DNA of 39,064 bases from a bacterium (GTDB lineage Bacteria > Planctomycetota > Phycisphaerae > Phycisphaerales > SM1A02), in the NCBI GenBank assembly GCA_029977865.1, contig JAPOKA010000027.1, forward strand, positions 1-39,064, read 5' to 3'. The notes under the pieces were generated by a model. The model was not told where the DNA came from. It worked only from the letters and a program-made list of their open reading frames with translations, and made no database searches. This document shows positions 18,705 to 26,191 of the stretch, piece after piece. The position numbers and the translations under genes were made by a program. The stretch's first letter is position 1. Every line of letters begins with the position of its first letter.

Positions 18705-19544
18705 ATGGCGCCTGCCGTGAGTGAGCCTCGTCCCCCGAGTCCGAGCACCGATGTCCGTCGCCGCGCGGAGCTGCCCGTGCCAGCCGGTCGCCGCACGGCG
18801 CTTGACGGTCTTGAACTCGAGGTGATCGACGAGGCGGGCGCCGTCGCCGAGATCATCCACGCCCTCGCCTCCGGCCGTGGCGGTTGGATGGTGACCGTGA
18901 ACCTCGACATCCTTCGCCAAGTCCACACCTCCGCGGAGATCCGCCGGCTCGTCGAGTCGAGCGACCTCCGCGTCGCCGACGGAATGCCGTTGCTGTGGGC
19001 GGCGCGGATTCAGGGCACTCCGCTGCCCGAGCGAGTCTGCGGCTCGAATCTGATCCACTCTCTGCCGGCCGCGGCGGCGCAGGCGGGCCGGTCGATCTAC
19101 TTCCTCGGCGGCGATCTCGGCACTGCAGAGGCCGCCGCAGACACGCTGGTCGAGCGACATCCCGACCTCGACGTCGCAGGTTGCTTCTGCCCGGAGTTTG
19201 GATTCGATCGGGACGAAGCGCAACTTGCGCGGATCGAGGCGGCGGTGGCGGATGCCCGACCCGACATCGTCTTCGTTGCCTTGGGTTTTCCCAAGCAGGA
19301 GCGCCTGATCGAGCGGATTCGCCGGGCGGCTCCCAATGCCTGGTGGATCGGCGTCGGCATCAGCTTCAGCTTCGCGAGCGGTCGGGTGAAGCGAGCGCCG
19401 CGCTGGGTGCAGGCGCTGGGGCTCGAGTGGGTGCATCGGACGATGCAGGAGCCCCGCCGACTCTTCAAGCGCTACTTCGTCCACGACATTCCCTACGGTC
19501 TTGGGCTGCTCTGGCGATCGTGGCGGCGGCGCGGCCGAGCGTGA
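18705..19544 (+). CDS. WecG/TagA/CpsF-family glycosyltransferase (GT26)
   Basis: A 279-residue enzyme with the GT26 hallmarks in order: TVNLDILRQV, the segment VADGMPLLWAARIQG, PDIVFVALGFPKQE, then GVGISFSFASGRVKRAPRW and LGLEWVHRTMQEPRRLFKRY. The family adds N-acetylmannosamine, N-acetylmannosaminuronic acid or related sugars to undecaprenyl-linked acceptors at the inner face of the membrane. The first 40 residues are Pro/Arg-rich and not part of the fold. The ATG at 18705 comes two bases after the preceding glycosyltransferase stop. Specific substrate is unknown, so no symbol is given. Confidence 0.92.
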   Translation: MAPAVSEPRPPSPSTDVRRRAELPVPAGRRTALDGLELEVIDEAGAVAEIIHALASGRGGWMVTVNLDILRQVHTSAEIRRLVESSDLRVADGMPLLWAARIQGTPLPERVCGSNLIHSLPAAAAQAGRSIYFLGGDLGTAEAAADTLVERHPDLDVAGCFCPEFGFDRDEAQLARIEAAVADARPDIVFVALGFPKQERLIERIRRAAPNAWWIGVGISFSFASGRVKRAPRWVQALGLEWVHRTMQEPRRLFKRYFVHDIPYGLGLLWRSWRRRGRA

Positions 19545-19565
19545 CCCGCGAGTACACTTCGCCCC

Positions 19566-20561
19566 ATGTCGACTGAACTCGACTCCTACGAGACAGACGC
19601 CGCGTCGCAACTCGCCGCCTGCGGCGACGCAGCTTCCCTCGAAGCCTGGCGCATCGCGCACCTCGGCACGAAGGGGCGCCTCAAGGGTCTGATGTCGCTC
19701 ATGAAGGACGCGACGCCGGCGGAGCGTCCGGCGCTCGGGCAGCGGCTCAACGCCGTGAAGCAGAAGCTCGAGGCGGCGTTCGAGGCGAGGAAGGCGGAAC
19801 TCTCGTCGGCTCGCGAGGCGCCTCGCGGCATCGATCTCACCGAGCCGGGTCTCGATCTGGCCTCGGGCCGGCGCCATGTCCTCACCGCGACCGTCGACCG
19901 CATCGTCGAGGTGTTCGGGCGCATGGGCTTCGAGGTGGCCGACGGTCCCGAACTCGAGGACGAGTGGCACAACTTCACCGCCCTCAACATCCCGCCCGAG
20001 CATCCGGCCCGCGACCGCGGCGACAACTTCTTCCTCGGCGGTGAGGCCGCGGGCAAGCTGCTTCTCCGCACGCAGACTTCGACGGTGCAGATTCGGGCGA
20101 TGGAGTCGACGCCGCCGCCGTTGCGGGTGGTGGCGGTGGGGCGGGTCTACCGGCCCGACGACCATGACGCGACGCACTACAGCATGTTCCATCAGGTGGA
20201 AGGGCTCGCGGTCGATCGCGGCCTGACCATGGTCGATTTGAAGAGCACCCTGCTCGGCTTCGCGAAGGCCTTCTTCGGCCCGGAGGCCGAGGTCCGCATG
20301 CGGCCGAGCTTCTTCCCCTTCACCGAGCCTTCTGCCGAGGTCGACATGCGAATGCCCGTCAAGGGCACCTGGCAGTGGGTCGAGATCGGCGGATGCGGCA
20401 TGGTCGATCCGGCGGTCTTCGAATCGGTCGGCATCGATCCCGAGGTCTGGTCGGGCTTCGCCTTCGGGCTTGGCATCGAACGCGTGACGATGCGTCGCCA
20501 CGGTCTCGGCGACATCCGCCGGCTCTTCGAGAACGACGCGCGATTCCTGCGGCAGTTCTGA
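19566..20561 (+). CDS. pheS: phenylalanyl-tRNA synthetase alpha subunit
   Basis: PheS of 331 residues, the usual bacterial length. The N-terminal coiled coil (about 1-90) is followed by the class II catalytic core: motif 1 area VFGRMGFEVADGPELEDEWH, motif 2 VGRVYRPDDHDATHYSMFHQ, the substrate-pocket segment RPSFFPFTEPSAEVD, and motif 3 GFAFGLGIERVTM. The enzyme is an alpha2-beta2 tetramer that charges tRNA-Phe; the beta subunit gene pheT normally follows but is not in this window. Just upstream is the GT26 gene (21 bp). No strong terminator follows directly; a hairpin-forming palindrome lies about 165 bp downstream. Confidence 0.96.
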   Translation: MSTELDSYETDAASQLAACGDAASLEAWRIAHLGTKGRLKGLMSLMKDATPAERPALGQRLNAVKQKLEAAFEARKAELSSAREAPRGIDLTEPGLDLASGRRHVLTATVDRIVEVFGRMGFEVADGPELEDEWHNFTALNIPPEHPARDRGDNFFLGGEAAGKLLLRTQTSTVQIRAMESTPPPLRVVAVGRVYRPDDHDATHYSMFHQVEGLAVDRGLTMVDLKSTLLGFAKAFFGPEAEVRMRPSFFPFTEPSAEVDMRMPVKGTWQWVEIGGCGMVDPAVFESVGIDPEVWSGFAFGLGIERVTMRRHGLGDIRRLFENDARFLRQF

Positions 20562-20931
20562 GTCGGATCGGGCGGCCCCGAGGCCGGTCGAACCTCCGTG
20601 CAGGGTGTGCCGCCAATCGCGGAACTGCGAAAGTTCGCGGAAGAGGTGGACGCGGCCGGCGGCTCGTGCCGTCATCGGTGCGGCGGGCATCGGGTTCGAG
20701 GCGGTCAAGGGGGCGGCGTCCGCAAAAAGTGTCCAAGTTGGACACTTATCGCGGCCGACTTGTCGGATCTTCGTGCCCGGAGCTGCGCGGGAGGTCATTA
20801 TCTATCCCGACTCGCGAAGTATCCCGCAGCAGCGATCCACGTCCGACTCCCGAGGTCGGTTCAGCGGCGATCGACGGCGGCACGGGTTCGGGTGTCTCGA
20901 AGGCTGAGCGATCACGCTCGGGAGAATGCGA
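20562..20931. other. intergenic region between pheS and the PEP-CTERM-like gene
   Basis: About 370 bp without a gene I can support; open frames here are short, mutually overlapping and lack family features. It holds the perfect 21-bp palindrome at 20727-20747, after which G+C content visibly drops towards the following gene. AT-richer sequence around 20797-20805 (CATTATCTAT) could hold a -10 element, but no matching -35 is seen. Confidence 0.55.
20727..20747. repeat. perfect 21-bp palindrome, terminator- or operator-like
   Basis: AAGTGTCCAA and TTGGACACTT are exact reverse complements around a single G. As RNA it folds to an 8-bp stem with loop AAGUU. On the minus strand it is followed by five T; on the plus strand only by ATC. 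It could be a terminator for pheS or a binding site before the next gene. Confidence 0.7.
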
Positions 20932-21615
20932 ATGAACAGCGAAACCAGACTCAAGTCCTACCTTGCGACCGCGGCGGCTGCCGGTGCCGGCGTTGTGGCC
21001 TCGAGTGCAAGCGCTGCGGTAGTGACGTCGGCGCAAGGCGACTACACGACGTGGTCGCAGAGCCTGACTGGTCCCGGAATTGCCAGCAATAATTCATGGG
21101 GCAACAACGCTCTGCCAGGCATGGCGGTCATTACGGCGATTATCCTGAGCAATCCGGCGAATGGCCGTATTGCGGGTATGACGGGCGGCGGCGGGTTTGG
21201 GACGGCGAGGCTGAGCGCTGGAGCGGTGATCGGAGCCACGATGGCCGCCAATCAATGGATAGGGACTGTAATCGCGGCAGGTAGTAACCCGCCCGCTGGA
21301 GCCAACCCCTCCTTCGCTCCGGTCCCTGGATACTGGTTGTCGCCCTCAGGCGCGGACACACAGACCGGCTATCTGGCATTCCGCGTGGATGCAGGCAGTT
21401 CACAGTACTACTACGGCTACTTCGAGATCACGGTCAGTCGAACTGGCATTGACGCGAGCTCCACCCTCTCGATGAGCGTCACCGGCTGGGCGTACGAGAA
21501 CACGGCTGGGCAGTCGATCACGATCGGTGGTGCCGCAGCCGTCCCCGGCGGTGCCGGCCTTGCGGCGCTGGCGGTCGGTGCGGCGGGCCTCCGCGGTCGA
21601 CGTCGCGTTCGCTGA
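20932..21615 (+). CDS. secreted PEP-CTERM-like protein
   Basis: A 227-residue protein with an N-terminal signal peptide (hydrophobic Ala-rich stretch to about residue 30, cleavage near SASA) and a C-terminal tripartite sorting signal: VPGG, a hydrophobic helix GLAALAVGAAGL, and an Arg-rich end RGRRRVR. This layout matches PEP-CTERM proteins, which exosortase-type enzymes cut and which are common in planctomycetes with exopolysaccharide. The middle is rich in Gly, Ser, Ala, Asn and aromatic residues (TGYLAFRVDAGSSQYYYGY) and contains no enzyme motif. The ATG at 20932 is chosen because GGGAGA lies six bases upstream; the ATG at 20926 is too close to it. Codon use is less GC-rich than the neighbours. 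It has its own terminator. Confidence 0.85.
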   Translation: MNSETRLKSYLATAAAAGAGVVASSASAAVVTSAQGDYTTWSQSLTGPGIASNNSWGNNALPGMAVITAIILSNPANGRIAGMTGGGGFGTARLSAGAVIGATMAANQWIGTVIAAGSNPPAGANPSFAPVPGYWLSPSGADTQTGYLAFRVDAGSSQYYYGYFEITVSRTGIDASSTLSMSVTGWAYENTAGQSITIGGAAAVPGGAGLAALAVGAAGLRGRRRVR

Positions 21616-21640
21616 GCCGAGAGAAACGCAGCAACTCAAT

Positions 21641-21678
21641 CGACGGGCGGCCTACTCAGGTCGCCCGTCGGTGTTTTT
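21641..21678 (+). terminator. intrinsic terminator after the PEP-CTERM-like gene
   Basis: CGACGGGCGGCCT pairs with AGGTCGCCCGTCG (13 pairs including one GU) around the loop ACTC, followed by GTGTTTTT. It starts 26 bp after the stop codon and also separates this gene from the convergent arginine operon. Confidence 0.9.
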
Positions 21679-21723
21679 GGCGAAGCCGCCAAGCGGTCCG
21701 GCGGCCGCGGCAGGGCCACCGGC

Positions 21724-21780
21724 TGAGGTCAAGTACTCGGCGTTGGTCCGCACACGCTCGCCTGTCCGGTCGCAGGCGAG
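21724..21780 (-). pseudogene. diverged tandem copy of the argJ 3' end
   Basis: Read on the minus strand, these 57 bases translate to LACDRTGERVRTNAEYLTS, which aligns without gaps with the last 18 residues plus stop of ArgJ (LTCDLTAEYVRINAEYTT). By my count 43 of 57 bases match. The copy lies 70 bp beyond the real argJ end (21794-21850) and has no start of its own. Its stop position reads TCA instead of TGA. It contains a perfect 8-bp dyad (21757-21780, CTCGCCTG and CAGGCGAG). Confidence 0.75.
21757..21780 (-). repeat. hairpin downstream of argJ
   Basis: CTCGCCTG (21757-21764) and CAGGCGAG (21773-21780) form an 8-bp stem with an 8-base loop, 14 bp beyond the argJ stop. No T-run follows on the minus strand, so it may protect the 3' end of the arginine mRNA or be a weak, Rho-dependent end. 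Confidence 0.45.
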
Positions 21781-21793
21781 GGGGCGAGTCGTT

Positions 21794-23008
21794 TCAGGTC
21801 GTGTACTCGGCGTTGATCCGCACGTACTCGGCGGTGAGATCGCAGGTCAGGAAGCGATCCGTGTGCGAGCCGGCGGCAAGGTCGATCGCGATCTCGACGC
21901 GGCCGCTCGAGAAGACGCGCTCAAGCGCCTTGAGATCCTCGATCGCGGGAGCACCCTGGGCGAAGAGCGGCAGGCCGTTCGCCTCGACGCGGATCCGCTT
22001 CGGATCGAAGCCCGCCGCGGTCCGTCCGATCGCCGCGACGATGCGCCCCCAGTTGGGGTCGCCGCCGGCGATCGCGGTGCGGACGAGCAGGCTTCGTCCG
22101 ACGGTCTCGGCGACCTCGCGGGCATCGGCGGCGCTCGCGGCATGAGACACCGAGACTTCGACGATCCGCTGCGCGCCTTCGCCGTCCGCGGCGATCATGC
22201 GGGCGAGTTCGAGGCAAGTCTCGCCAAACGCCGAATCGAACGTGGCAGGATCGGCGGGAACGCCGGCCTTGCCGCTGGCCATTGCGAACACCGCGTCGTT
22301 GGTCGAGGTGTCGCCGTCGATGCTGACCCGATTGAACGAGCGGTCGCACGACTCGCGCAGGAGCTTCGAAAGCGACGCCGGATCGCACGAAGCATCGGTC
22401 AGCACCACGCCGATCATCGTCGCCATGTTGGGATGGATCATCCCCGCGCCCTTGCAGAAGCCGACGATCGTGATCTCGCCGCCGTCCGCCGCCGCCACGC
22501 GGCGCTCGACGCCCTTCGGCGCGGTGTCGGTCGTCATGATCGCTCGCGCGAAGCGATCGCCGGACTCGCGATCGAGCGAGGCGACGAGCGCAGGAATCGC
22601 GCCGCAGAGCGAATCGATCGGCAGCCGCCGTCCGATCACGCCGGTCGAGTTGACGAGACATCGCTCGGGTGCCGTGCCGAGGGCTTCGGCGAGGACCACC
22701 GCGGTTCGCTTCGCGTCGGCGTCGCCTGTCGTCCCCGTCGCGGCGTTGGCGCAGCCGGCGTTGACGAGCACCGCCCGCCCGCGTCCGCTGCTCTCGGCGA
22801 GATGCCGCCGTGAGAGGGCGATCGGCGCCGCGGCGAATCGGTTCTTCGTGAAGACCGCGGCGACCGAGGCATCGTCGTCCGCGACGACCAGGGCGAGATC
22901 GTCGCCGGGCCCCTTGCGGATTCCGGCCTTCGCCGTCGCGCCACGGAAGCCACGAGGCAGGGAGCGAGGCACCGGCGGCGCGGCAGCGGCGTGAGGGGTG
23001 GTGTGCAT
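21794..23008 (-). CDS. argJ: glutamate N-acetyltransferase / ornithine acetyltransferase ArgJ
   Basis: ArgJ of 404 residues. It transfers the acetyl group of N-acetylornithine to glutamate, giving ornithine and N-acetylglutamate and so closing the acetyl cycle of arginine synthesis; some members also use acetyl-CoA. The autocleavage signature CKGAGMIHPNMATMIG places the nucleophile at Thr197, splitting the precursor into alpha and beta chains. The oxyanion pair region (NSTGVIG, residues 120-126) and the Asn-rich C-terminus (VRINAEYTT) are present. It is the last gene of the operon, 33 bp after argH(A). Whether it is mono- or bifunctional cannot be told. Confidence 0.96.
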   Translation of the reverse strand: MHTTPHAAAAPPVPRSLPRGFRGATAKAGIRKGPGDDLALVVADDDASVAAVFTKNRFAAAPIALSRRHLAESSGRGRAVLVNAGCANAATGTTGDADAKRTAVVLAEALGTAPERCLVNSTGVIGRRLPIDSLCGAIPALVASLDRESGDRFARAIMTTDTAPKGVERRVAAADGGEITIVGFCKGAGMIHPNMATMIGVVLTDASCDPASLSKLLRESCDRSFNRVSIDGDTSTNDAVFAMASGKAGVPADPATFDSAFGETCLELARMIAADGEGAQRIVEVSVSHAASAADAREVAETVGRSLLVRTAIAGGDPNWGRIVAAIGRTAAGFDPKRIRVEANGLPLFAQGAPAIEDLKALERVFSSGRVEIAIDLAAGSHTDRFLTCDLTAEYVRINAEYTT

Positions 23009-23041
23009 CAGGACTCGAACGGGGCGAGAGGACGGGCTCGA

Positions 23042-24919
23042 TCAGGTGCTGCGCGGATCGAAGGTCGTGCGGACCATCGCGATCTCGTCGCAGCAGTGCT
23101 TCTTGGGACAGCGGGCGCAGTCCTTGAGGATCTTCTCCGGAAGCCCGTTCACGCTGACCTGCCGGAACCCGAGCCGCTCGAAGAAGAGCGGGGCCCGCGT
23201 GAGCACGAAGACCCGCTCGACCCGAAGCTTGCCGGCGATCGCGGCGAGATGTTCGACGATGCCCGATCCGATGCCGCCGCCGTGGAGGTCGGGGTCGACG
23301 CCGACCGAACGAATCTCGGCAAGCGACGGGGTGTAGAGCCACAGGGCGCCGCAGCCGACCACACGGCCGTCGACGGTGGAGACCGCGAAGTCGCGAATCG
23401 AGGTGAGGATCTCCTCCTCGCTGCGCGGAAGGTTTTCGCCGGCGTCGGCCCAGAGATCGACCAACCGCTTGATGCCGGCCAGATCCTCGACCGTCGCGGT
23501 GCGGACCTCGGCGGTGATCGGCTCGGGACGGTGCTGCTCAGGGCGACGAAGTCGCGCGAGGCGGGCGGCGATCTGGTCCGGCGCCGTGCCGCCGACGACT
23601 CCACGCTTCGCCAGCGCCGCATCGACGGTGAGGTCGACGAAGACCTTGGGAGTCGCCATCGGGGCGACCTCGCGAATCGTCTCGATGGGCAGGCTCTCGA
23701 GCGGCACGCTGCGGGCGATCGCCGCGGCGACGAGGCGCCCGGCCTGATGATGCGCCTCGCGGAACGGCACCCCCTGCGCGACGAGATGGTCGGCGAGTTC
23801 GGTCGCGTTGCTGTGGTCGGCGAGGGCCGCGGCGCGGCTGCGGTCGCGCCGCACCCTCAGGCCCTCGAGCAGAGGCGGCAGCACCTGCAGCGAGATCGAG
23901 AGCTCGTCCATCGCCGCGAAGAGCGGAAGCTTGTCCTCCTGGAGATCCTTGTTGTAGGCCATGGGCAGGCCCTTCAAGGTGGCGAGGATTCCCGTCAAGC
24001 GGCCGATCTGCATGCCGCTCTTGCCTCGCACCAGCTCGAGGGCGTCGGGGTTCTTCTTCTGCGGCATGATCGACGAACCCGAGCAGAGTCCGTCGGGCAG
24101 TTCGATCAACGCAGCTTCACCGGAGGCGTAGAAGACGAGGTCTTCCGCGAACCGCGAGAGGTGCATCGACTCGATGGCGATCGCGGCGAGGATCTCCGCC
24201 ACGAAGTCGCGGTCACCCACCGCATCGAGGCTGTTGGCACTCGCCGCGGAGAAGCCCAGGTCGACCGCGAGGCTCTCGCGATCGATGGGATAGGCGGTGC
24301 CGGCGAGGGCGGCGCTGCCGAGCGGGCAGATCGAGGTGCGCTTGCGGGCGTCGCCGAGCCGCAGGGCGTCGCGGCGCAGCATCTCGACGTAGGCGAGGCA
24401 CCAATGGGCGAACAGGATCGGCTGGGCCCGCTGCAGGTGGGTGTAGCCGGGAAACACCGCGTCGCGCTCGCGCTCGGCGAGGGAGACCAGTGCGTGGATC
24501 GCAGCCTGGGTCTCGGAGATGCGGTCGTCGATCGCCTTCATCGCCCACAGCCGCAGATCGGTCGCGACCTGATCGTTGCGACTGCGACCGGTGTGGAGCT
24601 TCTTGCCGAGGTCGCCGACCCGAGTCACGAGTTCGCGCTCGACGAAGGAGTGGATGTCCTCGTCCTCGGCCTGTTCGAGCAGGGCGGGATCGCGCCGCAC
24701 CTCCTCGCGCAGCGCCTCCATCGCCGCTTCGAGCCGCTGTCGCTCGGGCTTGGTGAGCACCCCGGCCTTCTCGATCGCCCGCGCCCACGCCGCGCTGCCG
24801 TCGAGGTCTTCCTCGAAGAGCCGGCGATCGAAGGGAAGGCTGTCGTTGAAGCGCTTGAAGAGGGCGTGGACTTCGCCGGAGAGCCGGCCGCTCCAGATCG
24901 CTTCGGCGGAGGCGGTCAC
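23042..24919 (-). CDS. argH: argininosuccinate lyase fused to an N-acetylglutamate-synthase-like GNAT domain
   Basis: A 625-residue fusion. Residues 1 to about 460 are a complete ArgH: GRSRNDQVATDLRLW, VFPGYTHLQRAQP, and the superfamily signature GSSIMPQKKNPD near residue 280 with its catalytic Ser loop. It splits argininosuccinate into arginine and fumarate. Residues about 470-625 form a GNAT acetyltransferase with the acetyl-CoA loop VDPDLHGGGIGSGI, the segment FFERLGFRQV and the Cys-rich ending DCARCPKKHCCDEIAMV seen in short ArgA proteins. The fusion parallels ArgH(A) of Moritella and Vibrio. I choose the GTG at 24919, which overlaps the argG stop as GTGA; the frame is open farther upstream but inside argG. 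Confidence 0.95.
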   Translation of the reverse strand: MTASAEAIWSGRLSGEVHALFKRFNDSLPFDRRLFEEDLDGSAAWARAIEKAGVLTKPERQRLEAAMEALREEVRRDPALLEQAEDEDIHSFVERELVTRVGDLGKKLHTGRSRNDQVATDLRLWAMKAIDDRISETQAAIHALVSLAERERDAVFPGYTHLQRAQPILFAHWCLAYVEMLRRDALRLGDARKRTSICPLGSAALAGTAYPIDRESLAVDLGFSAASANSLDAVGDRDFVAEILAAIAIESMHLSRFAEDLVFYASGEAALIELPDGLCSGSSIMPQKKNPDALELVRGKSGMQIGRLTGILATLKGLPMAYNKDLQEDKLPLFAAMDELSISLQVLPPLLEGLRVRRDRSRAAALADHSNATELADHLVAQGVPFREAHHQAGRLVAAAIARSVPLESLPIETIREVAPMATPKVFVDLTVDAALAKRGVVGGTAPDQIAARLARLRRPEQHRPEPITAEVRTATVEDLAGIKRLVDLWADAGENLPRSEEEILTSIRDFAVSTVDGRVVGCGALWLYTPSLAEIRSVGVDPDLHGGGIGSGIVEHLAAIAGKLRVERVFVLTRAPLFFERLGFRQVSVNGLPEKILKDCARCPKKHCCDEIAMVRTTFDPRST

Positions 24920-26148
24920 GAGCGGACCGCCTCGGCGACGGGTGCGTCGGCCTTGCCGTCGCGAATGGCGGCGATGCGCGAAGGCAGCGTGAAGAGGCGA
25001 ATGAAGCCGCCGGCGTCGCTCTGGCGGTAGACCTCGTCCTTGGAGAAGGTCGCGAAGGCCTCGGCGTAGAGGGAGTTCGGGCTGCGCCGGCCGACCGTCG
25101 TCGCGGTGCCCTTGAAGAGACGCACCCGGACCTCGCCGTCGAGGGCGTTCGCCATCTGCTCGAAGCCCGCCTCGAGCACCTCGCGAAGCGGGGTGAACCA
25201 ACGGCCGTCGTAGACGAGTTCGGCGAAGGCGATCGCCTGCTCCTGCCGCCAACGGTGGAGCCGCCGATCGAGCACGAGTTCCTCGAGGCCGCGCAGCGCC
25301 TCCATGATGACGGTGCCGCCGGGGGTCTCGTAGCAGCCGCGGCTCTTCATGCCCACGAGTCGGTTCTCGATGAGATCGATCCGGCCTACGCCGTGCTCGC
25401 CCGCAAGGGCGTTAAGCCGTTCGAGCATGGGCACCGCGTCGAGCCGGCGACCGTCGAGGGTGCGGGGGCGGCCGCGCTCGAAGCCGATCACGACCTCGAC
25501 GGCGCGATCAGGCGCCGCGGCGGGGTCGGCGGTGCGGACCCAGAGGTCCTCCGGCGGCGAGTTCCACGGATCCTCGAGCGCCCCGCCCTCGTGGGAGAGG
25601 TGCCAGAGGTTTCCGTCGCGCGAGTAGATCTTGGTCGCCGACGCGGTGGTGGGAACCTTGTGCTTGGCGAGGTAGGCCAGGAGATCCTCGCGGCCGCGGA
25701 ACTCCCAGGTCCGCCACGGAGCGATGACCTCGAGGTCGGGAGCCAACGCCGCGTAGGTCGCCTCGAAGCGCACCTGATCGTTGCCCTTGCCGGTGCAGCC
25801 GTGGGCGACCGCGTCGCAGTCGAGCCGTCGCGCCGCCTCGACCTGGGCCCGGGCGATCGCGGGACGCGCGATCGCGGTGCCGAGCAGGTAGCGGCCCTCG
25901 TAGACCGCGCCCGAGACCGCCATCGGGAATGCGAACTCCTCGAGGAAGGTCTCGCGGATGTCGAGCACCTCGCAGTGGGAGGCACCGGAGCGAAGGGCCT
26001 TCCCCTCGATGCCTTCGAGTTCCTCGGCCCCTTGTCCGACATCGACGACCACCGCGACGACCTCCGCGTCGTGGTGCTCGAGCAGCCAGGGAATCATGGC
26101 GGAGGTGTCGAGGCCTCCGGAGTAGGCGACGGCGATCTTTCGTGACAT
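24916..26148 (-). CDS. argG: argininosuccinate synthase
   Basis: ArgG of 410 residues, the usual 400-410. The N-terminal ATP-pyrophosphatase P-loop is KIAVAYSGGLDTSAMIPWL. Other signatures are GCTGKGNDQVRFE, with the aspartate/citrulline-binding region, and NLWHLSHEGGALEDP and GRIDLIENRLVGMKSRG in the synthetase domain. It joins citrulline and aspartate using ATP. It lies 43 bp after argF, and its stop codon overlaps the GTG of argH(A), suggesting coupled translation of consecutive pathway enzymes. Confidence 0.97.
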   Translation of the reverse strand: MSRKIAVAYSGGLDTSAMIPWLLEHHDAEVVAVVVDVGQGAEELEGIEGKALRSGASHCEVLDIRETFLEEFAFPMAVSGAVYEGRYLLGTAIARPAIARAQVEAARRLDCDAVAHGCTGKGNDQVRFEATYAALAPDLEVIAPWRTWEFRGREDLLAYLAKHKVPTTASATKIYSRDGNLWHLSHEGGALEDPWNSPPEDLWVRTADPAAAPDRAVEVVIGFERGRPRTLDGRRLDAVPMLERLNALAGEHGVGRIDLIENRLVGMKSRGCYETPGGTVIMEALRGLEELVLDRRLHRWRQEQAIAFAELVYDGRWFTPLREVLEAGFEQMANALDGEVRVRLFKGTATTVGRRSPNSLYAEAFATFSKDEVYRQSDAGGFIRLFTLPSRIAAIRDGKADAPVAEAVRS

Positions 26149-26191
26149 GGATGCGGGCCTTGGGGTGCGGCGGTGCCGCGGTGCGGGTCGG

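Noticed and set aside
18648-20798. 716-codon minus-strand open frame opposite the GT26 gene and pheS
   Set aside because: Spans two well-supported genes on the other strand and shows no family motif.
21527-22813. 428-codon plus-strand open frame opposite argJ
   Set aside because: Shadow of argJ; also runs through the terminator of the PEP-CTERM-like gene.
22991-25030. 679-codon plus-strand open frame opposite argH(A)
   Set aside because: It is the antisense shadow of a gene with clear lyase and acetyltransferase motifs; its translation is Arg/Asp/Gly-rich low complexity typical of opposite frames in GC-rich DNA.
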